Shown: positions 43,740 to 52,004 of the stretch, in pieces | Layout of the letters: each line of letters starts with the position of its first letter | Numbering within the stretch: the stretch's first letter is position 1 | Assembly: GCA_903939115.1 (NCBI GenBank) | Contig: CAJAFV010000033.1 | Location: forward strand, 1 to 64,000 | Direction: 5' to 3' | Length of the DNA stretch: 64,000 bases | Origin: an uncultured Geobacteraceae bacterium | GTDB lineage: Bacteria; Desulfobacterota; Desulfuromonadia; Geobacterales; Pseudopelobacteraceae | Program-made: the position numbers and the translations under genes | The notes under the pieces: model-generated | The model's input: the letters and a program-made list of their open reading frames with translations, nothing else | What the model was told of the DNA's origin: nothing | Databases searched by the model: none

Positions 43740-45865
43740 TGATGAAACGCTTAGCACACTCTTGCAGCGTCGCTCAGGGATATTTACATGATCAAAATGA
43801 GCTTGTTCTTGGCATCCATGCAGTCGGGCACGACATTGGTTTCGCCGTGTTATCTGGTGATGGGACTCCCGTAATAATCGCAGAAGAAGAACGATGGTCG
43901 CGACGTAAAGGTGGTAGTTTCTTTTTATCAGCTGATTGGGTTCTTGACACGCTGGATGAAGCAGGGGTTTCTCATAAAAGCATCTCTGTACTTGGCGTTG
44001 CTAACATTCCTGCTCTCACCATTGCTGGACCTGCCCTTGTTCGAAATGGTGAACCACGGCTCGCAATTGCACGGGCACAGTCCGCTGTTGTTCACGAGAT
44101 ATCAGCTCGTCTACCCAATTTAGAGCGCATTCAGTACGTGCGTCATCACCTCTGCCATGCAGCATCGGCATTTATTTCTCGACCTTTTCTTGAAACTCCA
44201 GTTGTTGTTGTTCTAGATGGTAAGGGGGAGTGCGAATCAGGCAGTATTTGGCAATGGTTACAGGGAGGGTTGCACCGGATTGATGCCGTGCCACTCCCAG
44301 CTTCTATAGGCAAGTTCTTCCATGCAGTAGCGAGCTGGATTGGGCTTGATGGTGTTGAACGAGAGGGTAAGCTCATGGCTCTTGCCAGCTATGGAACCCC
44401 TCGGCACGTGGAGCTGATGCGATGTAATTTCTTGAAGGCAGCTGACGACGGAACTTACATTATCTCGACAAGTCTTGCCCATCGACCAATGTCTGGCCAA
44501 GAGTGGCTTAAACATGCGGTAAACGTGTTCGGCGAGCGAAAAAATGATGATCCGCTTCACCCCGAGAATGCTGACATCGCAGCGAGTGCCCAGATGCTAC
44601 TAGAAGAACTTGTAGAAGCCTACGTTAAACGAGCACTTCTACTCACCGGGCTTGACTCGGCAGTTGTCGCTGGCGGTATCTTCATGAACTCTGTAATGAA
44701 TGGCAGATTACGAGACGTTCCTAATATTGCTCAAATATGGGTGCCACCTTTCGCTTCTGACACCGGCATTGCATTCGGAGCAGCTGCTGCATGTGTACTC
44801 TCCTGCACGTCGATACCTCTCCACCAGCCCCTATTAAATCCATACTTAGGGACATTTGTAGATGATACCGCTGTTGAAGTTTTACTAAAATCTGAACAGT
44901 TGAAGTTGCACCACTTTGGTATTGTTGCCGAGTTTGTCGAGAATCCCACTGCCATTTTGGCAAATGAGATTGCAAGTGGGAAAATCATCGCGTGCGCATT
45001 CGGACGAAGCGAAATTGGTCCTCGTGCTCTCGGACATCGTAGTCTTTTTGCCAGAGCAAATGATTCAACGATTGCAGATCGTCTTAACGAATTAGTCAAG
45101 GAACGCGAAAAATGGCGGCCCTTTGCTCCGATGGTGTATGCGGGAGACACTGAACGGATATTCGGCAGACCAATTGACAGTCCATACATGACTAGCACAG
45201 CACTATGCCATCATCGTGAGCTGTTACTTGGAGCACTTCATATAGATAATACGGCAAGAGTTCAGACCGTTGCCGATGACGGCGATCCTTTTCTGGTTGG
45301 ACTTCTCCGTGAAGTTAGCCGATTAACTGGTGTTGCTGCAGTTATAAACACAAGCCTTAATGTTCGTGGTCAACCCATCGTTCGTACCGCTCAGGAAGCG
45401 CTTAATTTCTTCTACGATCGCCCGATTGACCTGCTCTATTTGAACGGCTGGATACTAAGACGAACTACAACAACACCTGCCTTAAAATTAGAAATTTCAA
45501 ATTCGTATGAGAGAACTAGCAACTCGACACATTCCGTAATGGTATATTTGGTAAATGATACATCATCAAACAAGATGGATGACCTCGTCTTAGAGATTGA
45601 CGATCAAGGTTCATGGCTTATACGTTTGCGCGAGGGAGTTCGTAACGAGTTAAGTTCAACTCAAGGTGACCTGGTGTTTGTTTCGCCGATACCATGTGAG
45701 CTGATTGCTATTGAGTTACCGCGAGTTCACCAGGCGCTCACAGAGTTGGGTAAATCGTTTCATCGTGAGGTATGGGTCCGTGACAATTACAGGTTGTCTT
45801 CTTTAAGTTCGCTTCAAGCCGATAGTAGTCTGGCTTCGTGGTTTTGGCACCAACGTCAGACATGA
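43739..45865 (+). CDS. NodU/CmcH-type O-carbamoyltransferase
   Basis: A 708-aa enzyme. The N-terminal domain has GIHAVGHDIGFAVL, EEERWSRRK, HHLCHAASAF (metal-binding His cluster), VVVLDGKGE and KLMALASYG. The C-terminal YrdC-like carbamoyl-adenylate domain has GRSEIGPRALGHRSLFA and INTSLNVRGQPIV. The enzyme transfers a carbamoyl group to a hydroxyl, typically on a sugar or antibiotic. About 130 extra residues at the C-terminus are unassigned. It is the last gene of the cluster. Confidence 0.92.
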   Translation: MMKRLAHSCSVAQGYLHDQNELVLGIHAVGHDIGFAVLSGDGTPVIIAEEERWSRRKGGSFFLSADWVLDTLDEAGVSHKSISVLGVANIPALTIAGPALVRNGEPRLAIARAQSAVVHEISARLPNLERIQYVRHHLCHAASAFISRPFLETPVVVVLDGKGECESGSIWQWLQGGLHRIDAVPLPASIGKFFHAVASWIGLDGVEREGKLMALASYGTPRHVELMRCNFLKAADDGTYIISTSLAHRPMSGQEWLKHAVNVFGERKNDDPLHPENADIAASAQMLLEELVEAYVKRALLLTGLDSAVVAGGIFMNSVMNGRLRDVPNIAQIWVPPFASDTGIAFGAAAACVLSCTSIPLHQPLLNPYLGTFVDDTAVEVLLKSEQLKLHHFGIVAEFVENPTAILANEIASGKIIACAFGRSEIGPRALGHRSLFARANDSTIADRLNELVKEREKWRPFAPMVYAGDTERIFGRPIDSPYMTSTALCHHRELLLGALHIDNTARVQTVADDGDPFLVGLLREVSRLTGVAAVINTSLNVRGQPIVRTAQEALNFFYDRPIDLLYLNGWILRRTTTTPALKLEISNSYERTSNSTHSVMVYLVNDTSSNKMDDLVLEIDDQGSWLIRLREGVRNELSSTQGDLVFVSPIPCELIAIELPRVHQALTELGKSFHREVWVRDNYRLSSLSSLQADSSLASWFWHQRQT

Positions 45866-46175
45866 AATATTTCGTCGGCTGCTAGGAAAGGAGTCATCCA
45901 TAAGTTTAACGGAGATGTATCTAGATAAGAAAGCTGAAGCCACTACATAATGCTATCTTCCGAAGTGCCGATCATCTGGAAGGTTTCCTTCTAAGTAAAA
46001 ATCACAGCCCACGCTCAATCCCCTTTCGAATCTAAATTCAATTAAGCTCAGAACTGATCTTTTGGCACTCCCTCGGCAAATTATGTTCAGTATAAAAATC
46101 TCTACGCCCCTTGCTGAGTAAGTGCTTTATTAGTTTCACATGGTTGATAAAGTTTTCATAAATTACACTTATAAA

Positions 46176-46190
46176 ATGCAAATTTGCAGC
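46176..46190. promoter_or_regulatory. Upstream activator site, TGCA-W4-TGCA type
   Basis: ATGCAAATTTGCAGC contains the fully palindromic core TGCA-AATT-TGCA, about 90 bp upstream of the promoter at 46273. Confidence 0.72.
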
Positions 46191-46272
46191 CAATTAATGG
46201 CGTTATAAACAATCATTTTTCGTATTTGCTGTAACATCATATTTTTATTCAGTATTATTTTGCTCAAAAGGT

Positions 46273-46288
46273 TGGCACAAATCCTGAA
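46273..46288 (+). promoter_or_regulatory. Sigma-54-like promoter of the DUF4258 gene
   Basis: TGGCACAAATCCTGAA with GG-N10-G spacing; -12 is GA. Its surroundings (ATTTTGCTC upstream, ATCCTGA at -12) parallel the element at 37793. Confidence 0.5.
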
Positions 46289-46336
46289 GAATACGAAGCA
46301 TATCGTTTGTGACTCAAAACAACATGGAGGCTCGCA

Positions 46337-46615
46337 ATGGCATACCACAGCGAATCAATTTCTTCCATCAGCAAGCACGCCCAGCAGAGAATGTCAACCC
46401 GCGCCATCAACGAATGGCAAATTGACCAGGTTTTGCGATACGGACGCGCATCTCACACCCGCAATGCACTAATTTATGCGATTGGAAAGAGGGAAGTCAA
46501 AGAATATGGGAAATTCCTAGAGGTATGCGCCGGTATACATGTCCTATGCTCTCCAACTGATAACACGATTGTCACCACATACAGAAACAATGACCTGAAA
46601 GGTCTACGCAGATGA
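46337..46615 (+). CDS. DUF4258 protein
   Basis: A 92-aa protein with the DUF4258 pattern: ISKHAQQRMSTRAI (H-x4-R), DQVLRYGR, VLCSPTDNTIVTTYRN. This fold resembles RelE/BrnT-like small toxins or their relatives, but no antitoxin gene is adjacent. GGAGG precedes ATG. It has its own activator site and sigma-54-like promoter, so it is a one-gene member of the regulon. Confidence 0.75.
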   Translation: MAYHSESISSISKHAQQRMSTRAINEWQIDQVLRYGRASHTRNALIYAIGKREVKEYGKFLEVCAGIHVLCSPTDNTIVTTYRNNDLKGLRR

Positions 46616-47154
46616 GATGTAAATGCAATCTGTGGGCACAACTTTTTTTCGAATAGTGCAAACGTAAAACGCAAATAAATAGATATTTCAACGTAATTTT
46701 CCGTCGCTATTACGTTATGAACGATAGATTTACCGCGCTTAAAGTGTTGAATAAGGGATGGTGAACAATGATAAAAAGCCTCTTGCGCAGAACCTAGCTT
46801 AACGTTGTTTAAATAATAAGGGCATTGCCATGCCAGACAATACAGTGGCTGCGACTCTCGCACACCGGACAGATATATCCTTTCGGCCAACGAGATTTCT
46901 CCAGCGCCGCCTCACACTGGGCTTCTGTATGCCCGCATGAATCTGAGTAATCAGGCTATGAGTCCTTTTAGTTTTCGGACAGAACTGGATACTACCCCTG
47001 CTGACGAGAATGTTGCAAAGGGAATTCGAGGGATATCACGATTAAGGTACGGCAATGACTGTAATATTGTAGACAAGAAGATACAAAGGCGGGTTCATAG
47101 CTGGAAACAGTAAGTTGAAGGTTGAAATAGATATAAACGAAAAGGAGTCCATAT
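46616..47154. other. Gap with transposase debris
   Basis: About 540 bp. It holds the IS1595-like remnant at 46809-46945; otherwise I see no gene or clear site. Confidence 0.5.
46809..46945 (-). pseudogene. IS1595-type transposase N-terminal remnant
   Basis: On the minus strand one frame reads TEAQCEAALEKSRWPKGYIC followed by PVCESRSHC and ends with TAA at 46809. This is the zinc-ribbon head of IS1595-family transposases (QCxxxLxxxRWPxGxxCPxC). The start is degenerate and the catalytic domain is absent. Confidence 0.6.
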
Positions 47155-47406
47155 ATGAGTATTCCATACGTTATAGAGCAAACAAGCAAGGGTGAGCGCC
47201 AGTATGACATTTTTTCCCGCCTACTCAAAGACCGGGTGATATTTCTGGGCGATGCTGTCGATAACAATGTCGCCAACATTGTGGTCGGACAGCTACTATT
47301 TCTCGAATCAGTCGATCCTGACAAGGATATTCACCTTTACATAAACTCTCCCGGCGGTAGTGTAACAGCCGGTATGGCGATACTGGACACCATGCGCTTC
47401 ATCTAA
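47155..47406 (+). pseudogene. clpP: Truncated ClpP protease gene
   Basis: The 83 residues match ClpP from its start ([20 protein letters not shown]) through the [18 protein letters not shown] segment, where the normal protein continues to the catalytic Ser (GQAAS). Here the frame stops after MRFI. The catalytic Ser, His and Asp are all missing. AAAGGAG is kept. I cannot find the remainder downstream. Confidence 0.85.
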
Positions 47407-47792
47407 TCGCGATTTTTGAGACGAGTAGCGGTTACAAAACCGCAAAGAAATCCTTTCGAAATATTTTCGCATAAATATCGAAACTAGATTCGTCTACATT
47501 GAAGAACCGTAGAAAAACTGAATACATCTCCTAATAGATAGCTTTGTGATGTTTTAATGGTGGGCTTGCCTCTAACACTACAGCAGGATATGCGGTTGTT
47601 CCGTTGGTGCAAAAATCAGTAATCTTGTAATCCTCGTGGCTCTTTGAAATTCGAGTAGCAGATTTTTTAGATACTCATCTGCCGTCTACACTACTTTCCT
47701 CCAAGAACGTCAGTTCCATCGGGGATCAGAATCATCTGGAAGTAAAATGTGGTAATTGTTATTAACGTATTTTTTTAAAAGGAGTAATGGTC
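47407..47792. other. Gap after the clpP remnant
   Basis: About 385 bp. I see no gene, transposon end or clear control site. Confidence 0.4.
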
Positions 47793-47960
47793 ATGGAAAC
47801 TAAAACAGAAGATAAGATGGCTTCATATTTGGCTAATGCGTATTTTCTCTCAGCTAAAAAAAATATGGGGGAAGCGGCCGCAATTCGAGTGATGCAATAC
47901 GCCGAAATGCTCCATAATATGAGCGCAGACGAGCTCAGAGTGATGTTTCCTAAACCTTGA
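47793..47960 (+). CDS. Small protein of 55 aa, unknown
   Basis: A 55-aa, helix-rich protein with AAAAGGAG 8 bases before ATG. No family recognised. It precedes the tandem pair of related small genes. Confidence 0.55.
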   Translation: METKTEDKMASYLANAYFLSAKKNMGEAAAIRVMQYAEMLHNMSADELRVMFPKP

Positions 47961-48009
47961 GTTGGCAAAACTCTGCATTAGCCAAGTATTTTTGCAAAAA
48001 GGGAATTAT

Positions 48010-48297
48010 ATGAAAATTGAAGAGGTTCCACAAAAAAATATCAAACCGATCCTGCCGCTGGAATGGCTCAAAGAAAAAAAACAGCGTGGCTCCATAAAAA
48101 AACATCCAACCTGCCTAGCTTCTCTTGATTTTGAAATTTTGTGCAAGTTGGAAGGAAAGGCATTTGCGTTGCGTGTTTACCTCATGATAATAGCCAGGAA
48201 TAAAGAGGATGAGCTGGAAGATGCTTACTATAAAAACCGGCCAAGGCCAGAACCGGTGCCGCCACCGCGACCATTGACTCCGATGGGAGGCAACTAA
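48010..48297 (+). CDS. Tandemly duplicated small protein, copy A
   Basis: A 95-aa protein. Lys-rich helical first half (WLKEKKQRGSIKKHPTCLAS) and a Pro-rich tail (RPRPEPVPPPRPLTP). No family recognised. Copy B follows with about 80% identical residues. The start was set at 48010, where copies A and B begin to align and where an AAAGGG lies upstream. Confidence 0.65.
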   Translation: MKIEEVPQKNIKPILPLEWLKEKKQRGSIKKHPTCLASLDFEILCKLEGKAFALRVYLMIIARNKEDELEDAYYKNRPRPEPVPPPRPLTPMGGN

Positions 48298-48306
48298 GTG
48301 GGATTT

Positions 48307-48702
48307 CGAATAGGGAGTATAGTGGCACAGATATTCGCCAAGAAAGGGGATCATATGAAAATTGATGAGGTTCCACAAAAAGATTTTAAACCGATCCTGC
48401 CGCAGAAATGGCTCAAAGAAAAGAAAAAACAGCGTGGCTCCATAAAAAAACATCCAACCTGCCTAGCTTCTCTTGATTTTGAAATTTTGTGCCGGTTGGA
48501 AGGAAAGGCCTCTGCGTTGCGTGTTTTTCTCATGATAATAGCCATTAAAAAAGAGAAAGAGCTGAATGATGCTTACTATAAAAACCGACCAAGGCCAAAA
48601 CCAGTACCGCCAACGCGACCATTGACTCCGATGGGAGACAGCTAAGAAGGATTTCGAATAGGGAGTATTGTGGCGCAGATATTCGCTAAGAAAGGGGCTC
48701 AA
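48307..48702 (+). repeat. Repeated leader in front of copy B and the next gene
   Basis: The 50-bp stretches ending at 48354 and 48702 share TTCGAATAGGGAGTAT and CAGATATTCGC with few changes. A degraded form precedes copy A (ATATTTTTGC...). This marks tandem amplification of leader sequence, with the third copy placed before an unrelated gene. Confidence 0.65.
48355..48645 (+). CDS. Tandemly duplicated small protein, copy B
   Basis: A 96-aa paralogue of the gene at 48010. Its upstream 50 bp (TAGGGAGTAT...CAGATATTCGC...AAGAAAGGGG) recur again before the next gene at 48703, so the duplicated unit includes leader plus gene. Confidence 0.65.
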   Translation: MKIDEVPQKDFKPILPQKWLKEKKKQRGSIKKHPTCLASLDFEILCRLEGKASALRVFLMIIAIKKEKELNDAYYKNRPRPKPVPPTRPLTPMGDS

Positions 48703-49089
48703 ATGAAAAAGTTATCCTGTTTAGTAATCGTTTTTGTTTTCCTGGTTTCTTCATCTGTAGCATTTGCCGATGGGTATCGTGGCCACCGCGGGGGAGGAGG
48801 AGGTGTGAGTTCTGGAGAAGCCTTGGCCATAGGCATAGGCGCTCTCTTCCTCGGTTCAGTGATTGGCAGTGCCAGTCAGCAGCAACCGGCGCCAGTGCAA
48901 TATGTACCGGTGCAGCAGTACGCACCTGTGCCTACGCTGTATTATCAGCAAGTGCAGGTGCAACCACCGACATTTATTCGGGGAACGTGTTTTGTACAGG
49001 GAGCCTATTTCCCCGATGGTGTTGTCATCACCATGATGGGGTACTTTCCTCCAGGAACATCAGTACCACCCGGATTCTGCTTCCAGTAA
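48703..49089 (+). CDS. Exported Gly- and Gln/Pro-rich protein
   Basis: A 128-aa protein with signal peptide (1-23, cleavage after AFA), a Gly-rich hydrophobic segment (about 38-56) resembling a glycine zipper, and a Gln/Pro/Tyr-rich tail with two Cys. Likely outer-envelope or surface located. AAAGGGG precedes ATG. Confidence 0.7.
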   Translation: MKKLSCLVIVFVFLVSSSVAFADGYRGHRGGGGGVSSGEALAIGIGALFLGSVIGSASQQQPAPVQYVPVQQYAPVPTLYYQQVQVQPPTFIRGTCFVQGAYFPDGVVITMMGYFPPGTSVPPGFCFQ

Positions 49090-49182
49090 AAAGCAGGTGA
49101 GCCAATAGAATGGAATGTAATATGAATTCCCACCTGTTTTGCGGATCGAAGCACTGTTCATGATTTTTGAAAGGAGATCCGA

Positions 49183-49551
49183 GTGAAAAACCATGAAAAA
49201 TCACTCTTTACCCAAACCGTTCTGAAAATTTTAAAAGTAACAATCTTCCTCAGTGAAGATGGGATACCAAGAGTATCAATAAAGCTGCATCCATCAGTGG
49301 ACGCAATATCATTGATTCAAGGCGTTATTTTGAAATTTTCAAATGACAACGAAGTTATTCTTGAAGCTGGAATAGCGACACTACTACACAAAGCAATGCT
49401 CTCACTCTCCGAGGCAATGTACGAGGCCAAAGAGAAGTGTATCTTTACTATTCCACTCGAAAAAAAAATTCCGATAATGGATTCCACAACAATTAAGATT
49501 TATATGGTCGACAATGGAAGAGTAGTTTCAAAAAAATTTGAATTTCAGTAG
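49183..49551 (+). CDS. Conserved hypothetical protein
   Basis: A 122-aa protein with alternating beta/alpha composition, GTG start with AAGGAG 7 bases before. No signal or membrane segment and no family recognised. Confidence 0.55.
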   Translation: MKNHEKSLFTQTVLKILKVTIFLSEDGIPRVSIKLHPSVDAISLIQGVILKFSNDNEVILEAGIATLLHKAMLSLSEAMYEAKEKCIFTIPLEKKIPIMDSTTIKIYMVDNGRVVSKKFEFQ

Positions 49552-49613
49552 AAAGCAATTCAAACTGGTTGCTACAGAAGCATATCGTTAATAAGTCGTC
49601 AAGGGGAGGGGGA

Positions 49614-49700
49614 ATGAACAATACCGAGTGCAAGGGGTGTGCTGCTGTTTCGTGGCTCAAGAATGCCAAGAGTTCCAGTACAGTTGGAACAGGAGTTTAG
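49614..49700 (+). pseudogene. Duplicate of the first codons of the PP2C gene
   Basis: A 28-residue frame (MNNTECKGCAAVSWLKNAKS, then SSTVGTGV) is nearly the same as the first 22 residues of the PP2C at 51264. About 68 bp align with five mismatches. It keeps a ribosome site and ATG. It is a partial duplication, not a functional phosphatase. Confidence 0.8.
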
Positions 49701-49728
49701 CCGTTCTTCAAGGAGGCGATGTAAAACT

Positions 49729-51114
49729 ATGGAACAGAGTGGAGAGAGCAGAATCAAGCTTGACGTCAGCGATGCGGTGCATACTATCCATATATTGTCA
49801 CGTCAACTTTCCGCTTCAGAAAAAGCCGATGTGCTCGGTCATCTCAAAGCTCACCTGCTGGACCGATCAAGTTGTAATGAATTGATACGGATGGCGTGGT
49901 TGAAAAAACTGTTCTGTGAAGTTCCCTTGCTGGACATGGAACTTGATGCGGACAAAGCAATCTCCCTGTTCACCTTTCTTCTGAACAATCTGTATCCGGA
50001 GATCAAGGGATATTTTTCACAGGAAGCGAGAATGCCGTTACTTATTGCGGTCGAAGTCGTCATATGTCAACTTCGGGGGCTGTTGGCTAAAAACCAGCAC
50101 CAATGCAACAGACTTTATCGACTGCAGGCCATGACTATGTCCAGGCTTGGCGCCGAGTTAACCTTTACTGCAAACCATGACGCTGCGATGAATAAACTGT
50201 TATCGGCCATGGAGATCATGCAGAGATTGGTCGTAGAAGAGCCAAATGAGGCAAGATCCCAGCGAACGCTGTCCAATATTTATCAAAACCTCGGTCACCT
50301 GGAGAAGGATCTCTCTTCAACAGCAGCGTTTAAGTGGTTTGAAAAATCGGCAGAAATTCGAAAACAACTGCATGAATTGGAACCAGGTAATCTGCTGAAT
50401 ATGGATCTCTTGGCAACGTCATACTGCATGATGGGAGACATTGAGGAACATGGTAACGAGAATGATGATGGTAGCGGTGGCACGCAATGGTTTTTAAAAA
50501 CCTATAAGCTGTCCAGGCGGGTTATTGCAATCAAACCGGAAGATGAGGACTATCAGTTTTCTCTGTCGCTGATCTGCGAACGTCTTGGGTGTCTGCGATT
50601 GCGGCAAAACAAACCGGAACTGGCGTTGAAATGGTTCACAAAATCCTATGCAATTACAAAGCAGCACTATGAAGCCAACTTTAATTCCAGGCCTAAGATC
50701 GATACATACTGGGTTTCATGCAACTGGATTGGCAGAACGTGCTCTGCGATGAACAACGAGGCGTCCGCTCGTGACTGGTATTTCAAGGCGCTGGAAGTAG
50801 CCGTGAGATTACATACTCTTGACCATAACAATATCCGCTATTGCGGTATCCGGGCTATGGCTTGCCTTAAACTGGCACAGGAACTGGAAAGTAGCTATCC
50901 AGAAACCGCAATGAAATATTTCTCCCGCTCATTGGAACTCACGGACTCCCACATTCGTGAGGGGCTGCGTTCGATTGATTACTGCAATATATCGATTGTA
51001 GCTCTTGAAGGACTCGAAAGAACCAGTAAGGAACATGCAACTCCAGACTCATCGGCATATTGGAAAAACAGAATGGCAGAACTCCAAAAAATGCGTGATC
51101 AAATTTCCTGCTAA
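49729..51114 (+). CDS. TPR-repeat protein
   Basis: A 461-aa all-helical protein with about seven TPR-like repeats from 140 onward (for example QNLGHLEKDLSSTAAFKWFEKSAEIRK; CLRLRQNKPELALKWFTKSYAI; LAQELESSYPETAMKYFSRSLEL), after an N-terminal helical domain. No catalytic motif. Many bacterial TPR proteins next to PP2C and kinase genes act as adaptors. ATG 49729 follows AGGAGGCG. It lies between the duplicated PP2C start and the real PP2C gene. Confidence 0.82.
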   Translation: MEQSGESRIKLDVSDAVHTIHILSRQLSASEKADVLGHLKAHLLDRSSCNELIRMAWLKKLFCEVPLLDMELDADKAISLFTFLLNNLYPEIKGYFSQEARMPLLIAVEVVICQLRGLLAKNQHQCNRLYRLQAMTMSRLGAELTFTANHDAAMNKLLSAMEIMQRLVVEEPNEARSQRTLSNIYQNLGHLEKDLSSTAAFKWFEKSAEIRKQLHELEPGNLLNMDLLATSYCMMGDIEEHGNENDDGSGGTQWFLKTYKLSRRVIAIKPEDEDYQFSLSLICERLGCLRLRQNKPELALKWFTKSYAITKQHYEANFNSRPKIDTYWVSCNWIGRTCSAMNNEASARDWYFKALEVAVRLHTLDHNNIRYCGIRAMACLKLAQELESSYPETAMKYFSRSLELTDSHIREGLRSIDYCNISIVALEGLERTSKEHATPDSSAYWKNRMAELQKMRDQISC

Positions 51115-51263
51115 CCCGCCTTCATTTGGTCATTTTTTTCAAAGTGCGTCGTTATCAATACTTGAAAGTATTTCAATACCATTCCAGATAATGGTCAAAT
51201 TAAAAGAATTCTTGAGGTCGAGATGAATTTGTTCTGGTTCAGCATAGTATTAGGGGGCGGTGA

Positions 51264-52004
51264 ATGAACAATACCGAACGCAAGGGCTGTGCTGCTGTTT
51301 CGTGGCTTAGGAATGCCAAGAGTTCCAGTAAACCTTACGAAGATCGTTATCGTCTGCTCACGAAAGACATTGCGCTTGTAGGAAAGTCAGGACGTGGTGA
51401 GCTGTTTGCGGTGATCGACGGCATCGGTGGGGCTCCTCGCGGTATGCAGGCGGCGCAGGCAGTCGCAGATTGCTTGGTCGATTTTTACCGTAAACCTGAA
51501 CATGTAGCAGCCGATAGCCTTGGACTTAATGATCTCCTGCTTCAGGCCAATCAGGCAATTAATGACTGGGGCTGCATTGAAGGCACTGATCGACCTTTGG
51601 GTGGTGCAGCAGGAACTATCGCCTGGATCCATGACCAACGCCTGACACTATTCCATGCCGGTGATACTGCCGGAATTCTGCTCCGCCAGAACCATCCCCC
51701 TCGATTGTTAACCGGCTTGCATGAGTACGATGGAGGTATCACCCGCTATTTTGGCCTGGGACAGAGGCTTGAACTTGAGGTGCAGTCAGAACGCTTGGTG
51801 GTTGGCGACTTGATACTGCTGGTGTCCGACGGTGTCACCAAAGTCTTTAGCACCACAGAGGCTGCTAATCTCGCGCAGGAGATATACGATAAGACCGGAG
51901 GGGATATAGGCATGGCAGCTCAGGAATTAGCGACACGCTCTCGCAGCAAGAAGTCTGTTGATGATATTACCGTCATGCTGATTGAGGTAGAAGATGATGA
52001 ATGA
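51264..52004 (+). CDS. PP2C-type protein phosphatase
   Basis: A 246-aa soluble PP2C: PYEDRYRLL near 24, LFAVIDGIGGAPRG near 48-61 (metal Asp), FHAGDTAGILL near 130, LLVSDGVTKVF near 190, and DDITVMLI at the end. It overlaps the DnaB-like gene by 11 bp, so both products are likely made together. It is the third PP2C in the window. Confidence 0.88.
   Translation: MNNTERKGCAAVSWLRNAKSSSKPYEDRYRLLTKDIALVGKSGRGELFAVIDGIGGAPRGMQAAQAVADCLVDFYRKPEHVAADSLGLNDLLLQANQAINDWGCIEGTDRPLGGAAGTIAWIHDQRLTLFHAGDTAGILLRQNHPPRLLTGLHEYDGGITRYFGLGQRLELEVQSERLVVGDLILLVSDGVTKVFSTTEAANLAQEIYDKTGGDIGMAAQELATRSRSKKSVDDITVMLIEVEDDE

Larger units (their letters stand above)
45866..46336. other. Regulatory gap before the DUF4258 gene
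   Basis: 470 bp without a gene. The last 170 bp hold an activator site (46176) and a sigma-54-like promoter (46273). I see nothing definite in the first 300 bp. Confidence 0.55.

Noticed and set aside
47963-47980. TGGCAAAACTCTGCAT upstream of copy A as a sigma-54 promoter
   Set aside because: Spacing is 9, one short; no activator site nearby.
48312-48330. TGGCACAGATATTCGC upstream of copy B as a sigma-54 promoter
   Set aside because: GG-to-GC spacing is 11 rather than 10, and no activator site is nearby.
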